A stretch of 64,000 nucleotides of DNA from JAAYXE01 sp964391195. GTDB lineage: Bacteria > Chloroflexota > Anaerolineae > Anaerolineales > UBA4823. Of the stretch, positions 1-8,490 are shown one piece after another. Position 1 is the stretch's first letter; each line of letters opens with the position of its first letter. Under the pieces are notes generated by a model, which worked only from the letters and a program-made list of their open reading frames with translations, did not search any database and was not told where the DNA came from. The DNA lies in the NCBI GenBank assembly GCA_964391195.1, contig CAYMLG010000001.1, positions 124,001 to 188,000 on the forward strand, read 5' to 3'. The position numbers were made by a program, and so were the translations under genes.

Positions 1-1092
1 CTGGCCGGGAGCGCCATCCACCACGCCCAATTGTTCGAGCAGCTTCAGGCCGCACACCGGCGCTACCGCGAGCTGTTCGAGGACAGTGTCGATCCCATAT
101 TTATCACCGATACCAGCGGGCGACTGCTGGAAGCAAACCGCCAGGCGCAGGAAATGACCGGCCTGAGCGGCGAAGATTTCGGCCGCGTCTCAATTCAAGA
201 TTTTGGCGTGGTGCGCGAGGACCTGTTTGGGCTCGAGAGCCTGGCCAGCGGCGAGACGATCACTTATGAAGCCGTGCTGCACCTGGACGATCGCGATGAT
301 ATCCCGGTCCAGGTGTACGTGCGCCAGGTGAATATCGATGATGTCCTTCAGCTCCAGTGGCTGCTGCGCGATATCACCGAGCGTAAGAATCTAGACAGCC
401 TGCGCGAAGACCTGATTTCCATGATCTACCACGATCTGCGCTCCCCGCTGGCCAATATTGTCTCCAGCCTGGACGTGCTCGAGTCGATGCTGCCGGCGGA
501 GGGCGAACGGGAGCTGAAGCCGCTGGTGAGCATCGCCAGCCGCTCGACGGAGCGCATCCAGCGCCTGACCGACTCGCTGCTGGATATGAACCACCTGGAA
601 GCCGGCCAGCCGATTGGCAACCGCCAGTTCATCGACCCGGCCGAAGTGTGCCGGGATGCCCTGGAGGCGGTGCGGACCACTGCAAAAAGCAAAGATATCC
701 ATATCGTGCTCCGGCTGGAGCCCAATCTGCCATCGATCTGGGTGGATGGTGATATGATCCGCCGGGTGATGATCAACCTGTTGGAGAACGCGGTCAAATA
801 CACGCCAAACCACAGCCAGGTGGAGGCCGGGGCCAGGGCAGAGGGCGATTACGTGCATCTGTGGGTCAAAGATAACGGGCCGGGGATACCGCCCGCTTCT
901 CAGGCAGTGATTTTCGATAAGTTCGCCCGGCTGGCGACCAAGGAGGGCACGCGGGGCTTTGGCCTGGGTCTGGCCTACTGCCGTTTGGCCGTTCTGGGCC
1001 ACGGGGGCAAAATCTGGGTGGAAAGCGAGCCGGGCGCCGGAGCGACCTTTAACTTCACATTGCCCATTAACACCGAGACGGGAGGGGAGTAA
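1..1092 (+). CDS. GAF-PAS sensor histidine kinase, 5'-partial
   Basis: The frame is open from the first base, so the true start lies left of the window; the first codons (ending AIHHAQLFEQLQ) look like the last helix of a GAF domain. A PAS domain follows (about codons 25-125), then a HisKA helix with an intact H-box (YHDLRSPL, His near codon 144) and an HATPase_c domain with an N-box (NLLENAVKYTP), a DNGPGIP G1 box and GFGLGLAYC G2 box. No membrane segment is visible in the part present. It is expected to autophosphorylate on His and pass phosphate to a response regulator, but none is encoded next to it. The MBL-fold gene starts 8 bp after the stop, so the two are probably co-transcribed. The signal sensed is unknown. 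Confidence 0.88.
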   Translation: MAGSAIHHAQLFEQLQAAHRRYRELFEDSVDPIFITDTSGRLLEANRQAQEMTGLSGEDFGRVSIQDFGVVREDLFGLESLASGETITYEAVLHLDDRDDIPVQVYVRQVNIDDVLQLQWLLRDITERKNLDSLREDLISMIYHDLRSPLANIVSSLDVLESMLPAEGERELKPLVSIASRSTERIQRLTDSLLDMNHLEAGQPIGNRQFIDPAEVCRDALEAVRTTAKSKDIHIVLRLEPNLPSIWVDGDMIRRVMINLLENAVKYTPNHSQVEAGARAEGDYVHLWVKDNGPGIPPASQAVIFDKFARLATKEGTRGFGLGLAYCRLAVLGHGGKIWVESEPGAGATFNFTLPINTETGGE

Positions 1093-1099
1093 GGCAGAT

Positions 1100-1972
1100 A
1101 TGCAGCAGATTCAGCGGGGTATTTTTATCGAAGATGGTTTCCTCGGGGTTACCCTCGGAGGGCTGGTCTATTCGCACGGGGCGATCATGATCGACGCACC
1201 GTTACGGGCAGAGGACGCCCGTTCCTGGCGGTCGGCGTTGTTGAACCAGCGAGGCGGCGCCAACCGGCTGTTGATCTCTCTAGATGCGCACCCCGACCGG
1301 ACGCTGGGGGCGCGGGCTCTCGACACCACAATCGTCGCCCACCAGAAGACGGCCCAGGTGTTCCGCAACCGCCCGACGATCTTTAAAGGGTCAACCAATA
1401 ACAGCGGTGCGATGTGGGAAACCTACAGCGACGCGATTGGAATGCGCTGGGCGACCCCGGATATCACCTTCAGCCAGCGGATGTCCTTGCACTGGGGCGG
1501 CCCGGAAATCATTCTCGAGCATCACCCCGGCCCGGCGCCCGGTTCGATCTGGGTCATCATCCCCGCCGACCAGGTGATTTTCATCGGCGATCTGGTCACC
1601 CCCAACCAGCCCCCCTTCCTGGCCCATGCCGATGCTGCTGCCTGGTTGGAGAGCCTGGATGCACTCCTCCAGTCCTACAGCGGCTACACCATGATCAGCG
1701 GCCGGGGCGGCGTCATCGTGGAGCAGGATGTGCAGGAGCAGAAGCAGTTCCTGCAAGCGCTGCTTCAAGGGCTGGACGATCTGGCCAGGCGCAGCCTCCC
1801 GCCGGATGCCACCCAGGAATTGATCCCCGACCTGCTGGGCAGATTCCGTTTTACCAATGATCTCCGGGCGCTGTACGAGCAGCGCCTGCGATATGGTCTC
1901 CACCAGTTCTACAACCGCCGCTATCGAGCGGTGACGACGGTGGAGGAGAGTGAAGAAGGAGAAAGCGAGTAG
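1100..1972 (+). CDS. Metallo-beta-lactamase-fold protein with decayed metal site
   Basis: About 290 residues from the ATG at 1100; the frame is open further upstream but that part overlaps the kinase gene and is not kinase-like. The MBL layout is recognisable: a sheet start, the HxHxDH region, a PG..PGS turn and a final strand with FIGDLV. The ligands are mostly gone: the HxHxDH position reads DAHPDR (first and last His lost), the next His position reads HPGPAPGS, and the later GHG-like turn reads GRGG. Only one His and two Asp of the usual set remain. I infer a non-hydrolytic or altered-metal member, perhaps a sensor partner for the upstream kinase. The asparaginase gene follows at once. Confidence 0.7.
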   Translation: MQQIQRGIFIEDGFLGVTLGGLVYSHGAIMIDAPLRAEDARSWRSALLNQRGGANRLLISLDAHPDRTLGARALDTTIVAHQKTAQVFRNRPTIFKGSTNNSGAMWETYSDAIGMRWATPDITFSQRMSLHWGGPEIILEHHPGPAPGSIWVIIPADQVIFIGDLVTPNQPPFLAHADAAAWLESLDALLQSYSGYTMISGRGGVIVEQDVQEQKQFLQALLQGLDDLARRSLPPDATQELIPDLLGRFRFTNDLRALYEQRLRYGLHQFYNRRYRAVTTVEESEEGESE

Positions 1973-1976
1973 CTTC

Positions 1977-3056
1977 ATGTCGTCCCCGTCTTACCTTCCT
2001 ATATTTGAGCTGACCCGGGGAGATATCGTCGAGTCGATCCATTATGGGGCAATTGCCGTCGCCGATGCGACCGGCAAGCTGGTCGCTTCATTTGGCAACC
2101 CCGATACCGTCACTTATCTGCGCTCTTCTGCCAAGCCATTCCAGGCCATGCCGTTCATCGCTCACGGCGGGCAGACGGCTTTTCAACTCACCCCTCGCGA
2201 GATCGCCCTCATGGCCGCTTCCCATTCCGGGACCGATGAACACGTGGCCGTGGCGCGCTCGATCCAGATGAAAACCGGCGTCGATGAGTCCGACCTGCTG
2301 TGCGGGGTGCACATGCCGGCGCACGAGCCTACCGTGGAGGCGATGCGCGAGCGCAAGGAACAGCCGACCCCAAACCGGCACAACTGCTCGGGAAAGCACT
2401 CGGGAATGCTCGCTTTCATTCGTCTGCGCCTCGCGGCGAACGAACCGGTGGACGATTCACTGCCCTATATCGATCCTCGCCACCCGATCCAGCGCGAGAT
2501 CCTGGCGAGCTTCGCCGAAATGTGCCGCTACCCGGTAGAGCAGGTGAGCGTGGGCATAGACGGGTGCTCGGCGCCGAACTTCGCCGTACCGCTGCGCAAT
2601 GCTGCCCTGGGGTTTGCGCGCCTGTGCGATCCGGAGACGGGCGAGGTGCGCCCGCCGGAGCGGGCAGCCGCCTGCCGGACGATCACCTCGGCGATGATCT
2701 TCAACCCCGATATGGTCGGCGGCCCGGGCCGGTTCGACACCCTGCTCATGGAAGTGGGAAAGGGCCGGTTCGTGGTCAAAGGCGGCGCTGAGGGGTACCA
2801 GGCGATTGGGATCATGCCCGGAGCAATGGGGCCAGGGTCGCCCGCCCTGGGGGTTGCCTTCAAAGTCAGCGATGGCGACCTGAGCTCCCGCGCCCGCCCG
2901 GCGATCGCCCTGGAAGTGCTGCGCCAGTTGGGCGCTCTCTCCGAAGATGATCTCAACCAACTGGCCGGGTTTGGCCCCTCGTTCGCGGTGCACAACTGGC
3001 GCAAACTGGAAGTCGGCATCGCCCGGCCCAGATTCCAACTGGAGCATCATGGATAA
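1977..3056 (+). CDS. L-asparaginase II family (AnsA-type) protein
   Basis: About 359 residues, the size usual for the thermolabile asparaginase family typified by the Rhizobium etli enzyme, which hydrolyses asparagine to aspartate and ammonia. Family marks are RSSAKPFQAMPF near residue 50 (a Ser-x-x-Lys pair), AASHSGTDEH, the NCSGKHSGMLA turn near residue 140, and a Gly-rich FVVKGGAEGYQAIG near the end. The ATG at 1977 is preferred, with AGAAGGAGAAA about 14 nt upstream; an in-frame GTG at 1950 overlapping the MBL gene is the alternative. Its 3' end overlaps the nth start by 8 bp, so the two are translationally linked. Cytoplasmic; no signal peptide. Confidence 0.88.
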   Translation: MSSPSYLPIFELTRGDIVESIHYGAIAVADATGKLVASFGNPDTVTYLRSSAKPFQAMPFIAHGGQTAFQLTPREIALMAASHSGTDEHVAVARSIQMKTGVDESDLLCGVHMPAHEPTVEAMRERKEQPTPNRHNCSGKHSGMLAFIRLRLAANEPVDDSLPYIDPRHPIQREILASFAEMCRYPVEQVSVGIDGCSAPNFAVPLRNAALGFARLCDPETGEVRPPERAAACRTITSAMIFNPDMVGGPGRFDTLLMEVGKGRFVVKGGAEGYQAIGIMPGAMGPGSPALGVAFKVSDGDLSSRARPAIALEVLRQLGALSEDDLNQLAGFGPSFAVHNWRKLEVGIARPRFQLEHHG

Positions 3057-3732
3057 CAAAGAAAGGGCGCTGGCCGTTCACCACCTTCTAATGGAAAAGT
3101 ATGGGGAGCCGGTCTGGCGGAATCCGCTGCCGCCGCTGCACGAGCTTGTCTCGACCATCCTCTCTCAGAACACCAGCGACACCAACCGGGACCGGGCGTT
3201 CAACCGCCTGGTGGACAGATTCCCCACCTGGGAAGCAGTGCGGGATGCGGACGAAGACGAAGTGATCGATGCTATTCGCCCGGCCGGCCTGGCGAATCAA
3301 AAAGGCCCGCGCATCCAACAGGTGCTGCGGGAAATCACCGCCCACCGCGGCTCCCTGGACCTGTCTTTCCTGGCGGACCTGCCCTTGAGTGAGGCGATGG
3401 AATGGCTGCAGTCGTTCAAGGGAGTGGGGCCGAAGACCGCCTCGATTGTGATGCTGTTCGCCCTGGGAAAACCGGCCTTCCCGGTCGATACCCATGTCTA
3501 CCGGGTCACCGGTCGCATCGGTCTGCGCCCGGAGAAAATGACGGCCGACCAGGCGCACGTTCACCTTGCGGCGCTGTTCCCCCCCGAAACGTACTATGCG
3601 GCCCATCTTAACCTCATCCGCCTGGGCCGGGAGATCTGCACGGCCCGTAAGCCTTATTGTTCAATCTGCCCGCTGGTGGAGATATGTGATTATGCCGCCC
3701 GGCAGGAGGCGGAAATTCAAACCCAACATTGA
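3049..3732 (+). CDS. nth: Endonuclease III (DNA glycosylase/AP lyase)
   Basis: About 227 residues starting at the ATG inside the end of the asparaginase gene. The base-excision-repair glycosylase fold is complete: TILSQNTSD near the start, the helix-hairpin-helix FKGVGPKTAS with the catalytic Lys, VDTHVYRVTGR with the catalytic Asp, and the C-terminal [4Fe-4S] motif C-x6-C-x2-C-x5-C (CTARKPYCSICPLVEIC). These are the residues needed to excise oxidised pyrimidines and cleave the abasic site. Other HhH-GPD glycosylases share the fold, but motif order and length fit Nth best. A histidine kinase gene begins 10 bp after the stop. Confidence 0.92.
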   Translation: MDNKERALAVHHLLMEKYGEPVWRNPLPPLHELVSTILSQNTSDTNRDRAFNRLVDRFPTWEAVRDADEDEVIDAIRPAGLANQKGPRIQQVLREITAHRGSLDLSFLADLPLSEAMEWLQSFKGVGPKTASIVMLFALGKPAFPVDTHVYRVTGRIGLRPEKMTADQAHVHLAALFPPETYYAAHLNLIRLGREICTARKPYCSICPLVEICDYAARQEAEIQTQH

Positions 3733-3742
3733 GAGTGCACCG

Positions 3743-4675
3743 ATGCCCACCGATTCATCACCTGTCGTTCAACCCGAGGACACCCAATCCCATCTCGGAT
3801 CGCTGCGCGCTGCCCTCGCCCGCATGTCAGCCTTGACTCTGCCGGCGAAGGCGAGCCAATCTCTGGCAGAGGCTCTGCAAGAGCTCGAGGCCGTTGAGCG
3901 CGGGTTGCAGAGGCGCGAGCAGCAGATCCACGCCCTGGAAGCCGCGCTTCAGGAATCCGTGCAGGGCCGGGCGAAGTTCGTCTCGGTCGTGACGCATGAG
4001 CTGCGTATTCCGATGACTTCCATCAAAGGCTACACCGACCTGATGCTGAAAGGGTTGGCCGGCCCGTTGAACGAGATGCAGACCAACTTCTTGCAGGTGA
4101 TCCACAACAATGTGGGACGCATGTCCAACCTGGTTTCCGACTTATCGGATATCAACCGCATCGAGAGCAACCGTTTCAAACTGGACCGCCGCCTAATGGA
4201 CCTGGTTCAAGTCGTGGAAGAGGCGCTGCAGCCCTTCGAGTCCCCGATGCAGGAGAAGCGCCAGACCCTGGAATTGGATCTGGAGGTGGGGCTCCCTCCT
4301 GTTTTCGCCGACCCGGCGCGGGTTTCCCAGGCGATCACCCACCTGGTGCGTAACGCCCACCTGTACACTCCCGAAAACGGGCGGATTACCGTCCGGGCTG
4401 CTGCATCTGGGGAGATGGTGCGGTTGGAAGTGGAAGACACGGGCGCCGGCATCAGCCCGGCCGATCAGGAACGCCTGTTTAGCCAGTTCTTCCGCTCGGA
4501 AGCCCAGGTGGTGCGCGATCAGCCGGGGTGGGGGCTGGGTCTGCACCTCACCCGGCTGCTGGTGGAACTGATGGGCGGGAAGATCGGCTACAGCAGCGCC
4601 TCCGGTTCCGGCAGCCGGTTCTGGTTCACGCTGCCCACTATGGAAATTGTCCGGGGCTCCGGTGATTTCTCGTGA
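3743..4675 (+). CDS. Soluble histidine kinase with coiled-coil N-terminus
   Basis: About 310 residues from the ATG at 3743 (MPTDSSPVV); the longer open frame runs back into nth and has no kinase features. Residues 1-80 form a charged, probably coiled-coil helix with no sensor domain or membrane helix. HisKA follows with an intact H-box (VTHELRIPMTSIKGY), then HATPase_c with NAHLYTPENG, EDTGAGIS and GWGLGLHLTR boxes and a closing GSGSRFWFTLP strand. It should be catalytically competent. It is the last gene of the plus-strand run that begins at the left edge. No cognate response regulator with an intact receiver is in the window. Confidence 0.88.
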   Translation: MPTDSSPVVQPEDTQSHLGSLRAALARMSALTLPAKASQSLAEALQELEAVERGLQRREQQIHALEAALQESVQGRAKFVSVVTHELRIPMTSIKGYTDLMLKGLAGPLNEMQTNFLQVIHNNVGRMSNLVSDLSDINRIESNRFKLDRRLMDLVQVVEEALQPFESPMQEKRQTLELDLEVGLPPVFADPARVSQAITHLVRNAHLYTPENGRITVRAAASGEMVRLEVEDTGAGISPADQERLFSQFFRSEAQVVRDQPGWGLGLHLTRLLVELMGGKIGYSSASGSGSRFWFTLPTMEIVRGSGDFS

Positions 4676-4735
4676 GCCAGGGAGGGCGATTCTGGGATCA
4701 GCGGTGAGTGGGAGTTCTCCTGCCTGTCTTCTACC

Positions 4736-4806
4736 ATTGTCGAACGTCACATAATTTGTCATACAGCTTGTGAGAAAAATCACCTACGACAAGTGACCTT
4801 TGACAA
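4736..4806. repeat. Nested imperfect inverted repeat
   Basis: The outer arms are ATTGTC-N4-GTCAC at 4736-4750 and GTGAC-N4-GACAAT at 4793-4806. Between them lies a second small hairpin, GTGA-GAAAAA-TCAC, near 4770-4783. The arms could fold into a long-range hairpin or form an operator pair. It lies just after the plus-strand kinase gene, but its T-content is not terminator-like. Function unknown. Confidence 0.45.
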
Positions 4807-4970
4807 TAATCAAATATCGGGGGCAGGAGTATCATAAGGCCATAAGATGGAAGTCAGGATCAGGCCTGACAATGCTCATCGCTGTTTCCTCCTTTGGCGA
4901 AATCCTCCGCCGGGTGTACCTCACCGCTCGGCGGAGGCGGCCGTTTAAGCGCCGGATTCCGGCCTGGTTC

Positions 4971-5006
4971 AAACAAAAAAGCGGGCGCCGCCCGCTTTTT
5001 TGTTTT
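4971..5006. terminator. Bidirectional rho-independent terminator
   Basis: A perfect hairpin with arms at 4971-4986 and 4990-5005 (core GCGGGC/GCCCGC, 3-nt loop). It is flanked by an A-run on the left and a T-run on the right, so it can end transcripts from either strand. It lies 9 bp past the stop of the minus-strand kinase gene at 5015. Confidence 0.9.
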
Positions 5007-5014
5007 AACCAGGC

Positions 5015-6940
5015 TTACAGATCGGTGCTCGATATGGGCAGGACGACGGTAAAGATGGATCCCTGCCCGACTGTCGACTCAACCCATATCCTCCCCTGGT
5101 GGTTATCGATGATCGACTTGACGATTGCCAGCCCCAAACCGGTGCCGGGTATGTCGGAGGGGACATTGCTGGCCTGATAGAATTTGTCGAAGATGAAGGG
5201 CTGGTCGGCCAGGGGGATGCCGGGGCCGTTATCCGCAAACTGTAAAATAATCTGATCCCCCTCCGACCGGGCGCGGATCCAGATCTTCCCCCCGGATTGG
5301 GTGTACTTGATCGCGTTCATCGTCAGGTTGGTGACCATCTGCCGCAGGCGGATCGGATTGCCCAGGATTCTGGGGAGATTCTCCTCGATTTCGATCGAGA
5401 CCTGCTGCCCTTTCTCGTGCGCCCGGCTCATAATATCCTCCACCGCATATTGGATGAGGGAACCCAGGGGCACGATCTCTTTGCGCGCATCGAACCCGGC
5501 CTCGATCCGGCCCAACTCAAGCAGGTCGTTGATCAAAGAGGTGATGCTGTTCACGCTCGCCTGCACCCGGCGGATGAACTCTCGCTGCTGATCGGTCACC
5601 GGCCCGACGCGATCCAGGAGCTCCACATACCCCAGGATTGCTGTCAGGGGAGAGCGCAGATCGTGAGATACGGTGTTGACGAAATCGGTCTTGATCCGGT
5701 CCAACTCTTTCAGGTAGGTGATGTCTTGCATCGTGATCACATAACCCACCTCGGGGATGGGGGTGAGTTGGGTATTGAACACCCGCCCATCCTCAAGCGC
5801 GACTTCGGTGCGGCAGGGGGTGGCCCGGTTCTCCTCGGCCAATATCTCTAACAGGTCTGGATGGGTAAAGGGTTCGCTGATCGGTTTCCCAACCAGATGA
5901 TTGTCCTCCAGCCCGAAGGCCTCGCGAGCGGTGCGATTGACGAGCAGCAGGCGGTCATCCTGATCGATGACGATAATCCCATCTTCGACCTTGGTGAGGA
6001 TGGTCTCCAGGCGGCGGCGTTCATCTTCCGATCGGGAGAACAGCCGGGCGTTTTCGATGGCAATCGCGGCGTAGTCGGAGAGGGCCGACACCATGGTGAG
6101 GTGATAATCGGTGAAATGGTGCCCGCTGTGGCGGTTGTCCACCCCTAAAACGCCGATGACCCGCCCCTGGACCAGCAAAGGCACATACATCAGGGTGTAG
6201 ACCAGATAGGAAGTTTTGATTTTCTGCGGGGTTTTCTCATCGAGCAGCAGGGGTTTCCCGGTGCGCAGCACCTGCCCCGCCAGCGAATCCTGGATGGGGA
6301 TGCGGAAGGTGCGGACGAAATCCTCCTGGAAGTTGCGCGCCGCCCGCATATACAGTTCGCCGCTGGATTCGTCCACCAGGAGCAGGCTGCCCTCTTCCGC
6401 CCCGGAGAGTTCGACCGAGGCGTCGACCACCGCGCTCAGCACCTCATCCAGGTCGAGCAGCGAGGTCACCTTGCGCCCGATGCGCTGAATGGTCTCCATG
6501 ACATTGATGCGGTCCTGCAAAGAGTGGGTATTTTTGCGGGCTTGCAGTTGGATCCAATCTTCCAAGTGTTTGCGGCGCTGAAGGGCACGGCGGACTGCCT
6601 GGAGCACTTCTTGGGTGCGCAAGGGCGGAGGAAGGTAATCGGCGAAACCGAGGCGGATCGCTTCGATCGCCAGCTCGGGGGAGTGCTCGGTGGGCATGAG
6701 CAGGACCGGCAGAGCCGGGTAGCGGCGCTGCAGCTCGGCGCCATAATCCAGGCCGCTGCCGTCTTTTAACCGATCCCCGATAATGATCAGGCTTGGGGGA
6801 ACACCACGGATCAAGGCTTCGGCGGACTGCCGGCCGGTGGTGATCGTTACACGAAAACCGGCGGGCACGAGGGCCCCCCGTTCCAACATCTCCCCTGTTT
6901 TTGGATCTTGCAAGATGATCAGAATTTGTTCTTCAGGCAT
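5015..6940 (-). CDS. Pseudoreceiver-GAF-PAS hybrid histidine kinase
   Basis: 641 residues: a receiver-like domain (1-120), linker helix, GAF (about 150-300), PAS (about 310-410), HisKA with intact H-box (SHDLRSPL, His about 426) and HATPase_c (NAIKYTQSGG, FADNGPGIP, GTGLGLAI). The kinase core should be active. The receiver is decayed: the acidic pair at the end of strand 1 reads QD (IILQDP), the phospho-acceptor position in IIIGDRLKDGSG is Gly, with the Asp shifted by one, and the conserved Lys of the DYLPKP motif is Pro. It therefore probably cannot accept phosphate and may act as a docking domain. The upstream gene on this strand (7092-8273) ends 151 bp before its start and shares the same architecture, which suggests a working pair. 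Confidence 0.88.
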   Translation of the reverse strand: MPEEQILIILQDPKTGEMLERGALVPAGFRVTITTGRQSAEALIRGVPPSLIIIGDRLKDGSGLDYGAELQRRYPALPVLLMPTEHSPELAIEAIRLGFADYLPPPLRTQEVLQAVRRALQRRKHLEDWIQLQARKNTHSLQDRINVMETIQRIGRKVTSLLDLDEVLSAVVDASVELSGAEEGSLLLVDESSGELYMRAARNFQEDFVRTFRIPIQDSLAGQVLRTGKPLLLDEKTPQKIKTSYLVYTLMYVPLLVQGRVIGVLGVDNRHSGHHFTDYHLTMVSALSDYAAIAIENARLFSRSEDERRRLETILTKVEDGIIVIDQDDRLLLVNRTAREAFGLEDNHLVGKPISEPFTHPDLLEILAEENRATPCRTEVALEDGRVFNTQLTPIPEVGYVITMQDITYLKELDRIKTDFVNTVSHDLRSPLTAILGYVELLDRVGPVTDQQREFIRRVQASVNSITSLINDLLELGRIEAGFDARKEIVPLGSLIQYAVEDIMSRAHEKGQQVSIEIEENLPRILGNPIRLRQMVTNLTMNAIKYTQSGGKIWIRARSEGDQIILQFADNGPGIPLADQPFIFDKFYQASNVPSDIPGTGLGLAIVKSIIDNHQGRIWVESTVGQGSIFTVVLPISSTDL

Positions 6941-7091
6941 GCAAATTTAACTCGTATCGACCGGCAAGGGATGGTGCTGGCGACAGCCCTCAAGGGGGGA
7001 GGCGCGCCGGTCGGGAATTATTTAATCAGGAAAAGCGGCTGCCCGTCAGAAACCCTGCCTTTGTTTGCAGCCACCATTGACGATAGGAGGT

Positions 7092-8273
7092 CTATGACTT
7101 TTGGTAGAGATGGTCGAAGGAAGCGATGACTCCGGCTACTTCTCTCAGCTTTTCTTCTGTCGAGCGGAGAACCCCTTTTTGGCTGGCGTTCAGCCGGGCG
7201 CCTTCGACCACAAGCAAGGAGTTGATCATCTCGATCGCATCGATCAACGGCTTGTGCAGTTCTTCGCGCACGCTGCGCAGGATCTCATCCTTCTTTCGCT
7301 CGCTTGCCTGGGCGCTCTCGGCCGCAACCTGGAGCGACCGCGCCCGGTCTTCTATCTCCCGGAACAGGCGTGAATTGACAATCGATATCGAAGCGTAATC
7401 GGCGACCGCCTCGAGCAGAGTCTGGTTGCTGGGGGAGAAGGGTTTAGGAGCTTTGCGAAGAACCACCAGCAAAGCGACAACTTCTTTCTGGACTTTAACC
7501 GGCACAACCAGGGCTGATTTTCCAAACTGGGCGATTTTGAACCGCTCAAGCGGCTTGCCGTGGATCGAAAGCGTCTCCCCGGAGAGGGCCACCAGCGAGC
7601 TGATGCCATCATCCCAGGGTTGGTTCAGCTTTCCGGAGAACTTGGCGGGCAGGTTGCGCTGAGCGCACAGGGTGAAGGTTTTGCTGCGATCCTCCCGCAG
7701 CAGCAGCCAGCCGCTGTCCGCCTCGGTGACGTATACCGCCCCTTCGACGATTTTTTCGAACAGGCTGCGGTGATCGGTGATCGAGGTGACCGCTTTCCCG
7801 ATGGCAAAAATGGTGGTCAGTTCGCGAACCCGGCGCTGGAGTTCGTCGTTGGTCTGTTTGAGCTGGCGCGACAGCGCTTCGCGTTCGCGGCGGGCGCGCA
7901 CCTGTTTGAGCACCCGTTCGACCGCCGACAGGACTTCTGCCTCCCGGGCGGGCCAGAGCAGGTAATCGGAGGCGCCCAGGCGGAAAGCCTGGATCACATC
8001 GGTTTCCATCCCCTTCTTGGCGATTATGATCAGCGGCACGTCAATTCCCTGGGCGTTGAGTGCCACGAGCAGGTCTTTGCCGCTGAGCCCCTGAAGATTG
8101 AGATTGGCGACGATCAGGTCGGGGGAGAACTGCGCCGCCGCCTGAATGGCCGCGCCGACCGCCCGCGCAACTTCCACCCGGTAGCCGACGGATCGCAGAG
8201 TCTGCCGGGCGACGAGGTCGATGATTTCAGGGTCGCTTTCGACGAGCAGTATCCGCTCTCGGGAGGACTTCAT
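7092..8273 (-). CDS. Pseudoreceiver-GAF protein with vestigial kinase helix
   Basis: 393 residues: receiver-like domain (1-120), coiled-coil linker, GAF domain (about 150-305) and a C-terminal helical pair. The receiver lacks its key residues: the acidic pair is ES (LLVESDP), the acceptor Asp is Asn (DLIVANLNL, residue 57) and the conserved Lys is Trp (DYLLWP, residue 107). The C-terminal helix aligns with a HisKA H-box, KDEILRSVREELHKPL, but has Glu at the His position (residue 337) and no ATPase domain follows. Neither phosphotransfer chemistry is expected. It could heterodimerise with the neighbouring kinase through the vestigial DHp helices; that is inference. It is transcribed ahead of that kinase on the same strand. 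Confidence 0.82.
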   Translation of the reverse strand: MKSSRERILLVESDPEIIDLVARQTLRSVGYRVEVARAVGAAIQAAAQFSPDLIVANLNLQGLSGKDLLVALNAQGIDVPLIIIAKKGMETDVIQAFRLGASDYLLWPAREAEVLSAVERVLKQVRARREREALSRQLKQTNDELQRRVRELTTIFAIGKAVTSITDHRSLFEKIVEGAVYVTEADSGWLLLREDRSKTFTLCAQRNLPAKFSGKLNQPWDDGISSLVALSGETLSIHGKPLERFKIAQFGKSALVVPVKVQKEVVALLVVLRKAPKPFSPSNQTLLEAVADYASISIVNSRLFREIEDRARSLQVAAESAQASERKKDEILRSVREELHKPLIDAIEMINSLLVVEGARLNASQKGVLRSTEEKLREVAGVIASFDHLYQKS

Positions 8274-8490
8274 AATGCAATCATAGCATGATTAGAAAAA
8301 AAACGGGAGACGCAGATCTGTTAGCCGGTGTGTGAAATATTTCCCAGCCCTGAGCCGCCGGGAGATGGGGAGATAGTTAGAATTATATAAGAACAGGCTA
8401 AGATGCTTGACTCCAGGTACCTCCCGCATATAGAATCATAGAAAAACATGTTGAAACGGGGAGGGAAAAATCACGATCAGTGATGTAAAC

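Larger units (their letters stand above)
4676..5014. other. Intergenic region between convergent kinase genes
   Basis: No convincing gene is seen here. An open frame starting at 4800 crosses the terminator and runs antisense into the next gene, so it was not called. The stretch holds a nested inverted repeat (4736-4806) and a strong terminator hairpin (4971-5006). Confidence 0.7.

Noticed and set aside
4800..5177. 125-codon plus-strand frame
   Set aside because: It crosses the bidirectional terminator and runs antisense into the kinase gene; no motif or ribosome site.
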